From NCBI GenBank assembly GCA_023838465.1, contig JAIVEQ010000015.1:1-64000 (forward strand): a stretch of DNA of 64,000 nt, read 5' to 3'. This document shows positions 1 to 8,792 of the stretch, one piece after another (the first letter of the stretch is position 1; each line of letters starts with the position of its first letter). Both the position numbers and the translations under genes were made by a program. This DNA is from Candidatus Thiodiazotropha sp. (GTDB lineage: Bacteria > Pseudomonadota > Gammaproteobacteria > Chromatiales > Chromatiaceae). Under the pieces are notes generated by a model. The model saw nothing but the letters and a program-made list of their open reading frames with translations. It was not told the origin of the DNA and ran no database searches.

Positions 1-264
1 GCCGGATAGAGAAAGCTTTGATGCTACCGCAGCTTACCCTCTATTCGTCAAACTAGAGTTGCACTTACAAGTTGAATTCACGTTATAAACATAATCACCC
101 ATTCTGTAATTAACATTGGAAAATAAAAATATGCAGCAGATGCAGGAATGAACAGTAGCACAGGCCATAAGCTACTTGATTTAACCTGTAATTCTATCCC
201 GCATATTGGACACATAACCCCCCCTTTCATGCGATGGCTCAAACCACCTTGGTTTTTCCTTCAA

Positions 265-565
265 TCGCTGAGCGCCAAGGAAGGCTGAAAGCCGAGGCGG
301 TTAGTCCCCGGTAGGCGTGAGGCGAGACTGTAGACCCGTCGTGCCTTGCGCCAGAGGGGATGCAAAGCGAGCATCCGAACACGGCGTCCAGTCATTTGGG
401 AACTGACGGCGGAGTGGTCACGAGCTTGCGATGTGATCACGTAGTGTCAGTGACCAGGACCGTCCGGGGCACTAATAGGTTGTCAAAGATCGAGTGTCTT
501 TTAGGCCTGGGACGCCTAAAAGACATCACGAGATCGAAGACTCACTTGTTCGGTTTTACAACCAC
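265..565 (+). ncRNA. Highly structured RNA, possibly HEARO/omega-RNA-like
   Basis: This GC-rich block sits in AT-rich flanks and carries many stems: CGCC/GGCG (273-276/296-299) around GGCT/AGCC (283-286/290-293), GGATGC/GCATCC (358-363/371-376), an 8-bp GTGGTCAC/GTGATCAC stem near 414-440, and a perfect 12-bp stem 495-506/514-525 with a 7-nt loop. Reading frames through it look like no known protein. The density of stems and motifs such as AGTCCCCGG recall HEARO/omega RNAs, the guide RNAs of IscB/IsrB nucleases in IS200/IS605-type elements. That family name rests on resemblance from memory. No IscB, IsrB or TnpB gene lies in the window, so it would be a solo copy or remnant. A short AAACCA/TGGTTT hairpin at about 241-256 lies just upstream. 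Ends and strand are approximate; a group II intron fragment is less likely because no domain V is visible. Confidence 0.5.
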
Positions 566-644
566 CAAATCTTTCCAGTTAAACTGTTTTTTGCAATTGG
601 TGCATATTTTCTTCATGCTTTTTACTTATAACATTTAAGTAGAA

Positions 645-829
645 GGCAACTTGCACGAAAATAATCGTGCGGTTTGCCTGCAAGTTGCGGTATGGGGAAG
701 TATCGAATAGTAGTAACACGTCCCTGTTTAAACTCATTTTTACCCTATTTTTCATCTTCTTACCAGCTTCTTTACCTTAGCCTTGCATCCAGACTAAAAC
801 CTACTATTCGGTAACAACAGGCAACTTGC
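645..829. repeat. GGCAACTTGC repeat set
   Basis: GGCAACTTGC occurs at 645-654 and again at 820-829, and its inverse core GCAAGTTGC at 680-688. The 645-688 pair can form a hairpin that also contains GCACG/CGTGC. The stretch between is AT-rich and non-coding. It may be a recombination-site remnant linked to the integrase fragment that follows, but no full attI or attC is recognisable. Confidence 0.35.
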
Positions 830-916
830 CTTCTATCCCCGATATTCACTCATATTGACTTCATACGATCTATTTTATAACCTCACTATAAATGAGAACA
901 TATGGAGTACTTATTC

Positions 917-1036
917 ATGGATGAAAAAACACAACAATCACTATTTTTACGAAAAGTCATCAATGCGATTCGCGTGCGTCACTACAGCCGACGCACCGAA
1001 TCATTTCGACTGTTCATTGAATTTGTCCGCAAATAA
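917..1036 (+). pseudogene. Truncated integron-type tyrosine recombinase, N-terminal fragment
   Basis: A 39-codon frame starts at ATG 917 and stops at TAA 1034-1036. Residues 10-28 read FLRKVINAIRVRHYSRRTE, which matches the N-terminal SAM-like DNA-binding domain of integron integrases, where an 'IRxxHYSxRTE' pattern precedes the first DNA-binding helices. The remaining ~280 residues, including the catalytic R-H-R-Y tetrad, are absent. The match decays after RTE, and the stop lies inside a copy of a 20-bp repeat (1025-1044), so the gene appears cut at a repeat junction. It is a decayed remnant. A generic phage-type integrase is possible, but the HYSxRTE signature favours the IntI/XerC-like group. 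Confidence 0.6.
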
Positions 1037-1202
1037 ACGCAAATGTTTTTTGGATGGAAGTAGGTCATGATCATTTGTCCTTTTCAGACTGGATTATAAT
1101 TTGGCGTGAGTTTTTCGTGGTAACTTTTATGATCACGTACAAGATGCTATGCGAAAGGACATACCTAATCCTATCTGCGTTTATCTGCGTTTATCTGCGG
1201 AC
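1025..1202. repeat. Imperfect 20-bp inverted repeat with a tandem 10-mer
   Basis: The 20-mer at 1025-1044 and the reverse complement of 1183-1202 match at 18 of 20 positions. The right copy is part of a threefold tandem repeat of about TTATCTGCGT (1171-1180, 1181-1190, 1191-1200). The 138 bp between the arms holds no recognisable gene. The left arm coincides with the end of the integrase fragment. The unit resembles intergenic repeats scattered in environmental bacterial genomes. No target-site duplication was seen. Confidence 0.5.
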
Positions 1203-1255
1203 ACTTATTACTGAGCCGTTGAATAACACCATTACCTATGGTTGTTCTTACCCAC

Positions 1256-2713
1256 TCAGTTAGAAGAACGGTCGTTTTTTGTCATCGAACTCACCAGCAC
1301 AATCACCAGCAGTGATATTAGAAACCCTGGAACAATTTCATAGAGATCAAACAAACCACCCTGTAGCGGTTTCCATATGACCACGGTCAGTCCTCCGGTC
1401 ACAATACCTGCCAGCGCCCCCCAACGATTCATTCCCTTCCAGTAGAGTGAGAGCAGTACTGCCGGTCCGAAAGCTGCACCGAATCCAGCCCAGGCATAAG
1501 CCACCAGATCGAGCACTTTGTTGTCACGATCCATTGCCAACAGGAATGCCATCAGGGCGATCACCATTACCGCTAGTCGTCCTACGATGATCAGTTCTCG
1601 TTCACTCGCCTGTTTTCGTAATAACAATCGATACAAATCACCGGTAAAGGTACTGGATGAGACCAATAGCTGGGAGTCAGCGGTACTCATGATGGCGGCC
1701 AGAATCGCTGCCAGACAGATACCGGCCAATAATGGGTGAAAAAGTAGATCAACTAGCCGGATAAAGACCTTTTCCGCATCCTCCAGCGGAGTTTCGAATA
1801 AGGGGATACCCGTCAGTCCCACCAGACAGGCTGCGGTGAGTGTCACGAATACCCAACTCACGGCTATCGTTCGGGCCTTGGAAACACGATCTGCGTGCTT
1901 GATCGCCTTGAATCGGGCCAGGATGTGGGGCTGGCCGAAGTAACCCAATCCCCAGGCCATCAGGGAGACAATGGCGATCATACCCAGCGGCTCGCCCGAC
2001 TTGTCGGTCAATGGATTGAACAGTTGTCTGTTCTGCTCACTGACTGTTGTGATGAAATTGTCAATGCCACCCATCTCTGCCAAGGCAAACATGGGAATGG
2101 CAACCAGTGCCAGCAGCATCAACAAGCCCTGAAACAGGTCGGTCCAGGAGACGGCCAGAAAACCGCCAAATGCAGTGTAGAGAATGATGATCAATGCACC
2201 CGAGGCTACTGCCCAGAGATAGGGTAGACCGAATACCGCCTCGAACAGCTTGCCTCCGGCGACCAGTCCCGAGCTGGTATAAAAGAGAAAGAACAGCAGC
2301 ACGAAAAAGGATGATGAGACACGTATCAGACCACTGGTATCATTAAATTGGTTCGACAGGTACTCAGGTAGGGTGAGCGCATTCCCCGCCGCTTCGGAGG
2401 CCTTGCGCAGTCTTGCCGCCACTAACCGCCAATTGAGCCAGGTGCCGATCAGCAGGCCTAGGGCAAGCCAGACCGACTCCAGACCCGCAAGGTAAGCGTA
2501 GCCCGGCAATCCCAGCAGCAGCCAACCGCTCATATCAGAGGCACTGGCACTGAGGGCAGCGACCCAACTCCCCAGTTGCCTGCCCCCCAGTACAAAATCG
2601 GATAGATTTCGGGTTCGACGCCAGGCGACGATGCCAATGATCATGATCACCAGCAGATAAAAGAAAAAGCTCGCACCGACTAACAGTTGATCAACGCTCA
2701 CCACGATCCCCAA
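1256..2713 (-). CDS. putP: Sodium/proline symporter PutP
   Basis: Inner-membrane Na+/L-proline symporter of the solute:sodium symporter family, importing proline for nutrition or osmoprotection. The 485-residue product is slightly shorter than E. coli PutP (502) and has about 13 hydrophobic segments. The N-terminal LGGRQLG and SASASDMSGW motifs match PutP closely; Asp60 corresponds to the Na+-binding Asp55 of E. coli. GGFLAVSWTD near residue 185 is another family signature. The ATG at 2713 overlaps the end of the upstream radical SAM gene by 23 bases, so the two are probably co-transcribed. A GTG four codons inside is an alternative start. No putA dehydrogenase is nearby. A paralogue carrying a related amino acid cannot be excluded. 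Confidence 0.9.
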   Translation of the reverse strand: MGIVVSVDQLLVGASFFFYLLVIMIIGIVAWRRTRNLSDFVLGGRQLGSWVAALSASASDMSGWLLLGLPGYAYLAGLESVWLALGLLIGTWLNWRLVAARLRKASEAAGNALTLPEYLSNQFNDTSGLIRVSSSFFVLLFFLFYTSSGLVAGGKLFEAVFGLPYLWAVASGALIIILYTAFGGFLAVSWTDLFQGLLMLLALVAIPMFALAEMGGIDNFITTVSEQNRQLFNPLTDKSGEPLGMIAIVSLMAWGLGYFGQPHILARFKAIKHADRVSKARTIAVSWVFVTLTAACLVGLTGIPLFETPLEDAEKVFIRLVDLLFHPLLAGICLAAILAAIMSTADSQLLVSSSTFTGDLYRLLLRKQASERELIIVGRLAVMVIALMAFLLAMDRDNKVLDLVAYAWAGFGAAFGPAVLLSLYWKGMNRWGALAGIVTGGLTVVIWKPLQGGLFDLYEIVPGFLISLLVIVLVSSMTKNDRSSN

Positions 2714-3989
2714 TATTTCGAATCTTACTCAGATAGGCCTGTTTCATTGCCTCTTCAAAGGCCAGATTGGATGGATACTCATAGCCAAACACAGGCTGCC
2801 AGAGATGATGATTCTCCATGCACAGATAGAAAAAGACCTTATCATGCCAGGCCCGTAGCGACTGATAGGCAAAACTGAACATCTCCTGCTTGATGGCCTG
2901 TGGATAGGAGAGTTTGCCGTCGCTCTCGACCATCGGCATCTGCAGGATCTTGCTGTGAAACCCTTTACGGGTCCGCAACTGCTTGATGACAGGCTTGATG
3001 TAGGTCAGGGTACCCAGCGATACCAACACCACTTCATCAGCCGTAAACTCATCGACCAAGCGTTGAAACAGTGCAGCGTAATCAGCACGCCACCCTTGGT
3101 AGTGGATCATGGGATGAAAGTGAAAGCCGACCAGCACGCCACGATCCGCCAGTCGACGCGCCGCTCTCAATCGCTCATCCAGGGTGGCGGTCAGGTGCTC
3201 TTCGTTTGCAATCAGGGTGGGTGTATTGAGGGACCAGGTACAGAGTAGATTCGGCGGACAATCCGTCTTCAGTAGATGGCTGATGTTTTTTGATTTCGTC
3301 TTCAGTTCCAACATAACATTGGGATGGGATCGTGCGAAATCGAGCAATGCATCCAGTATCCCTGCCTGATTGCCCCACATCAGGGAGTCTGAAGATTGAC
3401 CTGTACCGATGTGGTAGAACCTGTCCGGGTCGATCTCGAGTTGGGCCAGCTTTTCGCCAAAGCGGCTGTCGAAACGCACTTCATCGCCATGATAGAAGGA
3501 TTGAATACTGCAGTAGCTGCAGTCAAAACCGCAGTTCTCCACAGCATCCAGGGTCATCAGGTTACAGCAGCGGGTCCGTGGTGATGCCACCGGACAGAGT
3601 CCCAGTGCCAGTTTCGTTTTTTCGGTGTGAGTCCGTTTGATGCGTTGTGTATCATGGGCAGGCGCCAGCGGGAGTGCCGGGTAGCTGTTTGGTTGCTCCT
3701 TCAACTGCAACCAGTGGTTGCGCAGCTGTTGCAGCAGCCTTTGTCGCCGTTGCTTGGGAGCAAGTTTTTCGCTGTCAATCTCCGGCCAAACTTCGTTCAA
3801 CCCTGCCTCACCCCACATCGTCAGGTCAGTGGCAATATCACAAAGCTGTCGCAACTCCTGCTGAGTGAAGCGAAAAGCCAAGGCCTGTTGTTGAATGAAT
3901 TGCTGGTGGTGACTGTCGAGCCGCTCGATGCCCGACTGTTGCATCAACCCTGCCAGCCGTTCCTCATAAGTTAAGGACTTTGCCTTCAC
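2691..3989 (-). CDS. SPL-family radical SAM protein (spore photoproduct lyase-like)
   Basis: The 432-residue product has a radical SAM [4Fe-4S] motif, C-GFD-C-SY-C, at Cys153/Cys157/Cys160, followed by a partial TIM-barrel region with GTGQSSDSLMWG and HFHPMIHYQGW. This arrangement fits the SPL group, whose founding member SplB repairs the spore photoproduct in Bacillus DNA. The organism is a non-sporulating proteobacterium by context, so the substrate is unknown; repair of UV-damaged DNA is only a possibility. The first ~130 residues look like a helical extension. It lies 9 bases after der and overlaps putP by 23 bases. Confidence 0.8.
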   Translation of the reverse strand: MKAKSLTYEERLAGLMQQSGIERLDSHHQQFIQQQALAFRFTQQELRQLCDIATDLTMWGEAGLNEVWPEIDSEKLAPKQRRQRLLQQLRNHWLQLKEQPNSYPALPLAPAHDTQRIKRTHTEKTKLALGLCPVASPRTRCCNLMTLDAVENCGFDCSYCSIQSFYHGDEVRFDSRFGEKLAQLEIDPDRFYHIGTGQSSDSLMWGNQAGILDALLDFARSHPNVMLELKTKSKNISHLLKTDCPPNLLCTWSLNTPTLIANEEHLTATLDERLRAARRLADRGVLVGFHFHPMIHYQGWRADYAALFQRLVDEFTADEVVLVSLGTLTYIKPVIKQLRTRKGFHSKILQMPMVESDGKLSYPQAIKQEMFSFAYQSLRAWHDKVFFYLCMENHHLWQPVFGYEYPSNLAFEEAMKQAYLSKIRNIGDRGER

Positions 3990-3998
3990 GAGATAGCG

Positions 3999-5390
3999 TC
4001 AATGCTTACGCGTAACGAACTGCTTCAATCGTTGACGCTTCTGAATCTGACGCTTGGTGAGTGTATTCTTCTTACCCTCATAAGGATTGTTGCCGGAACG
4101 AAACTCAACACGGATGGGTGTTCCCTTCAACTTCAGCGCCTTGCGGAAGCGACTGATCAGATAGCGTTTATAGCTATCCGGCACCTGCTCTGTCTGATTG
4201 CCATGAATGACGATTAAAGGTGGGTTCTTACCTCCCTGGTGGGCATAGCGCAGTTTAATACGTCGGCCATGTACCAGGGGGGGTTGATGTTCCTGCACTA
4301 GCGCTTCAAGGAGCCGGGTCAATTCCGGTGTTGAGAGGTCGCGCATGGCACTGGCATAGACCCGGTCGACCAGGCCGAACAGATCGCCCACCCCGGATCC
4401 ATGCAGTGCGGAGATGAAATGATGCTGGGCAAAACCGAGGAAAGGAAGCTTCCGCTCAATCTCACTCTTGACCGACTCCCGTTGATCCTGAGAAAGACCA
4501 TCCCACTTGTTGATAACCAGAATAAGCGCTCTGCCACTCTCAAGCACATGTCCTGCCAGGGTGGCATCCTGCTCCCCTACACCCTGCTGGGCATCCAAGA
4601 CCATAAGTACAACATTGGCCTCTTGTATGGATTGCAGGGTCTTGATGATACTGAATTTTTCAATCGCTTCCTTGATCCGTGCGCGACGTCTGACGCCTGC
4701 GGTATCGATCAGGGTGTAGTGTTTGTCATTGCGGACAAAAGGGATATAGATGCTATCCCGGGTGGTACCCGGCTGATCGAAAGCGACCACCCGCTCTTCA
4801 CCCAACAGACGGTTTACCAGGGTCGATTTACCCACATTCGGACGACCCACCACAGCGATCTGAATACCCCGCTCTTCAGACGCCACCTCCTCTTCTGATG
4901 GCGGCAGGGAATCGAGTACCTGGTCGATGAGGTTGTGCACCCCACGACCATGTACAGCCGCAATGGCATGAGGCTGGTTGAATCCCAGCCGATAGAAGTC
5001 GCTGGCCGCCAGATCCTCCTCCATGCCTTCACTTTTATTGACCGCAAGGGTGACCGGTTTTCCGGTACGGCGCAGTTGTTGAGCGATCATCTCATCACCA
5101 CCGGTACATCCCTGTTTGGCATCGAGTAGAAACAGGATATGGTCAGCTTCGCCAATCGCTTGTCTGACCTGCTGCTCCATCAACAGTTCTATACCGATCT
5201 GATCACCGCCAATACCACCGGTATCCACCACCACATAGGGATTTTTGCCGAGTTTACCGGTACCGTACTTACGGTCCCGAGTCAGGCCGGGCTGGTCGGC
5301 TACCAGGGCATCGCGACTGCGGGTCAGGCGATTAAACAGGGTGGATTTACCCACGTTGGGACGCCCTACCAGGGCGATTACCGGCAGCAT
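3999..5390 (-). CDS. der: Ribosome biogenesis GTPase Der (EngA)
   Basis: Essential tandem GTPase needed for maturation of the 50S subunit. The 463-residue product has two complete G domains. The first has a P-loop GRPNVGKST at 9-17, DTGG and NKSE. The second has GRPNVGKST near 182-190, DTAG and NKWD. A C-terminal KH-like domain with basic residues follows ([10 protein letters not shown], then a Lys/Arg-rich tail). Length is typical. It is separated from bamB by one base, the conserved yfgM-bamB-der arrangement of gammaproteobacteria, so co-transcription is likely. Confidence 0.97.
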   Translation of the reverse strand: MLPVIALVGRPNVGKSTLFNRLTRSRDALVADQPGLTRDRKYGTGKLGKNPYVVVDTGGIGGDQIGIELLMEQQVRQAIGEADHILFLLDAKQGCTGGDEMIAQQLRRTGKPVTLAVNKSEGMEEDLAASDFYRLGFNQPHAIAAVHGRGVHNLIDQVLDSLPPSEEEVASEERGIQIAVVGRPNVGKSTLVNRLLGEERVVAFDQPGTTRDSIYIPFVRNDKHYTLIDTAGVRRRARIKEAIEKFSIIKTLQSIQEANVVLMVLDAQQGVGEQDATLAGHVLESGRALILVINKWDGLSQDQRESVKSEIERKLPFLGFAQHHFISALHGSGVGDLFGLVDRVYASAMRDLSTPELTRLLEALVQEHQPPLVHGRRIKLRYAHQGGKNPPLIVIHGNQTEQVPDSYKRYLISRFRKALKLKGTPIRVEFRSGNNPYEGKKNTLTKRQIQKRQRLKQFVTRKH

Positions 5391-5391
5391 A

Positions 5392-6549
5392 TTATTCTGT
5401 CTCAGCCTCGATGGGATGGGCTCTCAGTGCACTGAGCGTGCCTCCCTCATCCAACACATAGACAATATCACCAGATACCAGGGGTTTGAGTCGTATCGCA
5501 TCACTGCCGATCTTGACCCGAGCCAACTGTCGGCCATCCTCCTGGGAGAGCCAATGGAGATAGCCCTCGAAATCCCCTACTACGAGATAGTCCTCCAACA
5601 TGGCAGGGGCTGAGAGTCTACGGGCATGCAGCGCCTTCTGCTGCCACAAGGTAGCGCCATTGGTGGCATCCAGGGACCAGACATGATCGGCATCATCGGT
5701 AATAAAGAGTTGACGCCAGCTGGCATCCAATCCGGCATGGGAAGAGATTTTGCGGCGCCACAGCACCACACCGCTAGATTCAGAGACAGCAGCCACTTCT
5801 CCCTGAAAAGCAGTTACATAGAGGGTCCCCTCTACCAATTTCGGGTCGGCATCGATATCCACAACCCGTTCCAACTCTGTCCGTCCCTGGGGTGTAGAGA
5901 TCGCTACCTCCCAGGTCACCAGGCCGGCATCCAGAGATAGTCCGACTAATTTACCACCGGCGAATCCAGCCAATACCTGAGAGTCACTGATCAGCGGAGA
6001 GCTGTCACCACGCAGGGTCAGCACCGGAACACTGCGATCATAACTCCAGCGCTTTTCACCGGTATCGGTTGCATAGGCTGTCACCCCTCCATCCGTTGTA
6101 CGGCACACTACCCGTCCGCCTTTGATGGCCGGTGTCGACAAGACTTCACTACTGACGCGTTGGCGCCATCTTTCAGCACCATCCTGTACATTCAACAGGA
6201 TCAGTTCCGCCTCAAGGGTACCCAGTGCGAGCAACCCATCACCCACGCCGGGACCACCACTGAGCGGGCTATCTGTATCCACTGACCAGTATTGATCTCC
6301 CGTCTCAGGATCGAGAGCAATCACCTCTCCAGATGGCTCGGCGATGTAGAGCACCCCATCGCTGATGACAGGCGTCAGTTTAAGCAGCGTCTCTTCGGAA
6401 CCTTCCAGTCCCTCATCCCAGAGTGTCTCGATGCGGATCTCCGCCTGTAATTCGACCAGCTCTGAAGGAGGGTCTGCGTTATCTTTTCCGGTGAAGGCGC
6501 TACAACCTGCTAACAGTAACAGAGAGGGCCAGAGCAGTATTCGTCTCAT
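5392..6549 (-). CDS. bamB: Outer membrane assembly lipoprotein BamB
   Basis: Outer-membrane lipoprotein of the BAM complex that assists BamA in inserting beta-barrel proteins. The 385-residue product begins with a lipoprotein signal, LLLLAGC, with lipidated Cys16. The mature part is a beta-propeller of PQQ-like repeats with recurring 'AxDxxTGxxxW' blades, for example [15 protein letters not shown] near residue 75. It lies between yfgM (7-base gap) and der, the standard neighbours. Confidence 0.95.
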   Translation of the reverse strand: MRRILLWPSLLLLAGCSAFTGKDNADPPSELVELQAEIRIETLWDEGLEGSEETLLKLTPVISDGVLYIAEPSGEVIALDPETGDQYWSVDTDSPLSGGPGVGDGLLALGTLEAELILLNVQDGAERWRQRVSSEVLSTPAIKGGRVVCRTTDGGVTAYATDTGEKRWSYDRSVPVLTLRGDSSPLISDSQVLAGFAGGKLVGLSLDAGLVTWEVAISTPQGRTELERVVDIDADPKLVEGTLYVTAFQGEVAAVSESSGVVLWRRKISSHAGLDASWRQLFITDDADHVWSLDATNGATLWQQKALHARRLSAPAMLEDYLVVGDFEGYLHWLSQEDGRQLARVKIGSDAIRLKPLVSGDIVYVLDEGGTLSALRAHPIEAETE

Positions 6550-6556
6550 CTCTGCC

Positions 6557-7183
6557 TCAGTGGGTTGTGACCGCTAAATCGTCAAGCTTCATCTGCAACA
6601 GGCTGGGGTTGTTGACCTCTAGCGTCATCGCCTGAGTATAGGCTGCCGCAGCTGATGCCTTATCTCCCCTGGCAAAAGCAATATCCCCTCTCACTGCAGC
6701 AAATTCACCGGCAAATCCCCCCTCACTGGAGGCGACCAGCTTTTCGGCCGCATCAAGCTCACCCTCATCGAGGAGAACTCTGGCCAAATTGAGCTGTACA
6801 AGTTGCTTCAAAGCAGGATTATCAGCCTGCTGTTTTGCCCATTCGAGTCTGGATTTTGCAATCGCCACATCACCTTCATCGAGTTTCAACCTGGCCTCAG
6901 CCAAAGCTGCAAATACAGCGTAGCTGCTGTTATCGAAATTCGCTCGCATCAACTCTGCCTGTTTTACAGCAGAGGTGCTGTCTGCACGCTCCACCGCACC
7001 CAACATTTGGCTGAAGGCGAGAGCTGCGTCACCGCCGATACGATCCTGGTAGTTACCCCAAGCCTGCCAGCCAAAAACACCGCCAAGTCCGATGACCAAG
7101 CCGGCAATCACAGAGGTACCATTCTCCTTCCACCAGCGTTTGATCGCCTCGACCTGTTCTTCTTCGGTCTGATATACGCTCAT
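6557..7183 (-). CDS. yfgM: YfgM-like ancillary SecYEG translocon subunit
   Basis: Single-pass inner-membrane protein with a periplasmic TPR domain. In E. coli YfgM binds SecYEG and works with periplasmic chaperones. The 208-residue product has a short cytoplasmic N terminus (EEEQVEAIKRWWKENG), one membrane segment at about 22-42 (VIAGLVIGLGGVFGWQAW), then TPR-like helices with repeated 'AxxxLxxGDxAAA' patterns. Length and order match the family, and it lies between hisS and bamB as in E. coli. The 145-bp gap upstream to hisS may hold a promoter, though none is clear. Confidence 0.9.
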   Translation of the reverse strand: MSVYQTEEEQVEAIKRWWKENGTSVIAGLVIGLGGVFGWQAWGNYQDRIGGDAALAFSQMLGAVERADSTSAVKQAELMRANFDNSSYAVFAALAEARLKLDEGDVAIAKSRLEWAKQQADNPALKQLVQLNLARVLLDEGELDAAEKLVASSEGGFAGEFAAVRGDIAFARGDKASAAAAYTQAMTLEVNNPSLLQMKLDDLAVTTH

Positions 7184-7328
7184 TGTTTGTAACCTTTTTT
7201 AACTCACTGATTTTATAACTTTAACCTGAAGCCATCGCTCCAGTTTTTATACCTGGAAATCAAATCTGAACAGCAATCCCGCTAGCTGACTAAGGGGTAA
7301 GTTGCTATTAAACACACAAGAATTCAAT

Positions 7329-8612
7329 TCATTGCTCATGCTGGGCTGTCATTTCTGCAAGCCTGGCCTCAAGTTGCGATAGTGCGATCTGCTGTTGATC
7401 ACCCTCGCCGCGCAGTGGTTTCAGACCGATCTCTTTGCGGGCAACTTCATCCTCACCCAGTATGAGTGCATACCGGGCACGACTCTTATCTGCCTTCTTA
7501 AGCTGGTTCTTGAAACCGCCTCCCCCACAATGGCAGATGAGACGCAATGTGGGGAGTGCGCTACGTAACTGTTCGGCCAGAATCACCCCTTCCCGTGCTG
7601 CCGCCTCCCCCATCATCACCAGGTAGACATCAGGGCCAGGCAGTTGTTCTGTCAGATCGGTGCTCTCCAGCATAGCGATCACCCTCTCCAGCCCCATAGC
7701 AAAACCAACCGCCGTGGTTGATTTGCCGCCTAACTGATCGACCAGTCCATCGTAACGCCCACCGGCACAGATTGTACCTTGTGCGCCAAGACTATCTGTC
7801 ACCCATTCGAAGACCGTTCGGCTGTAGTAGTCCAAACCCCGAACCAGGCGTGGATTCAGGACATAACTCACACCTGCCGCATCGAGCCCCTCGCGCAACA
7901 CCTCAAAGTGTTGTAACGAAGCATCACCAAGATGTTCCATCAGGCTGGGAGCGTCCTCTACGACTGCGGCCATTTTCGGATTCTTGCTATCCAGAATTCG
8001 AAGCGGATTGCTCTCCAGTCTGCGTTGGCTATCCTCATCGAGTTCATCAATGCGCGCTTTAAAATAGGTGACCAGTTGATCGCGGTACTGACCACGCTCT
8101 TCTGCAGTACCCAAGGTATTGAGCTGGAGCTCAAGCCCCTGCAGGCCCAATTCCTGCCAAATCCTGGCGGTGATCAGGATCAGTTCAAGGTCGATATCCG
8201 GTCCTGCCAATCCAAAGGTCTCAACACCAATCTGGTGGAACTGACGATAGCGGCCCTTTTGAGGACGCTCGTGGCGAAACATTGGCCCCTGGTACCACAG
8301 CCGCTGTGTTTGATTGAAAATCAGGCCATTTTCCAGACCTGCACGCACACAACCTGCAGTGCCTTCGGGACGTAGGGTAAGACTGTCACCATTGCGGTCG
8401 GCGAAAGTATACATCTCCTTCTCGACGATATCTGTCACCTCGCCGATGGATCGCTTGAAAAGCTCGGTCATTTCGACGATAGGCATGCGGATCTCAGCAT
8501 AGCCATAACGGCTGAGTACCGAGCGAACCCGATCTTCGAGAAACTGCCAAAGAGGCGTCTGTTGCGGCAGGATATCCTTCATCCCGCGTATGGCTTGGAT
8601 CTGCTTTGCCAT
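7329..8612 (-). CDS. hisS: Histidyl-tRNA synthetase
   Basis: Class II aminoacyl-tRNA synthetase that charges tRNA-His in the cytoplasm. The 427-residue product begins with the typical [10 protein letters not shown]. It has motif 2 around [21 protein letters not shown] (quoted in part: [13 protein letters not shown]), the histidine-specific [12 protein letters not shown] (HisA motif) and a C-terminal anticodon-binding domain starting near residue 330. Gene order rodZ-hisS-yfgM-bamB matches gammaproteobacteria, except that ispG is not between rodZ and hisS. Confidence 0.97.
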   Translation of the reverse strand: MAKQIQAIRGMKDILPQQTPLWQFLEDRVRSVLSRYGYAEIRMPIVEMTELFKRSIGEVTDIVEKEMYTFADRNGDSLTLRPEGTAGCVRAGLENGLIFNQTQRLWYQGPMFRHERPQKGRYRQFHQIGVETFGLAGPDIDLELILITARIWQELGLQGLELQLNTLGTAEERGQYRDQLVTYFKARIDELDEDSQRRLESNPLRILDSKNPKMAAVVEDAPSLMEHLGDASLQHFEVLREGLDAAGVSYVLNPRLVRGLDYYSRTVFEWVTDSLGAQGTICAGGRYDGLVDQLGGKSTTAVGFAMGLERVIAMLESTDLTEQLPGPDVYLVMMGEAAAREGVILAEQLRSALPTLRLICHCGGGGFKNQLKKADKSRARYALILGEDEVARKEIGLKPLRGEGDQQQIALSQLEARLAEMTAQHEQ

Positions 8613-8727
8613 CGGTTTTTTTGATGTTTGGGTGTGGAACTAGGCTGGTTTGGATAAAACGGTGAAGATTACCACGGAACAGCAGGCTTACCTAGTGCGG
8701 TGTAAGGATGTGTTCTTTTAGATGCTG

Positions 8728-8746
8728 GGTGCGGCCCTGCCGCACC
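8728..8746. repeat. GC-rich palindromic hairpin, REP-like copy 1
   Basis: GGTGCGGC and GCCGCACC form a perfect 8-bp stem with a CCT loop between hisS and rodZ. A related, longer palindrome with the same GCCGCACC core occurs at 31777-31807. This suggests a dispersed intergenic palindrome family. It could also act as a transcript-stabilising or attenuating hairpin in the rodZ-hisS gap. Confidence 0.5.
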
Positions 8747-8792
8747 AACAATTGGATAGCGGTGTGCAGCAGGGCCATAGCTATGCTAGTGG

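Noticed and set aside
265..565. Group II intron fragment
   Set aside because: No domain V-like hairpin or reverse transcriptase was seen; an omega-like RNA fits better, though neither is proven.
360..638. 92-codon open frame across the folded RNA element
   Set aside because: It overlaps the strongest stems, its amino acid pattern looks random and it has no ribosome-binding site.
1054..1263. 69-codon open frame after the integrase remnant
   Set aside because: It encodes the repeat 10-mers and resembles no protein; no ribosome-binding site.
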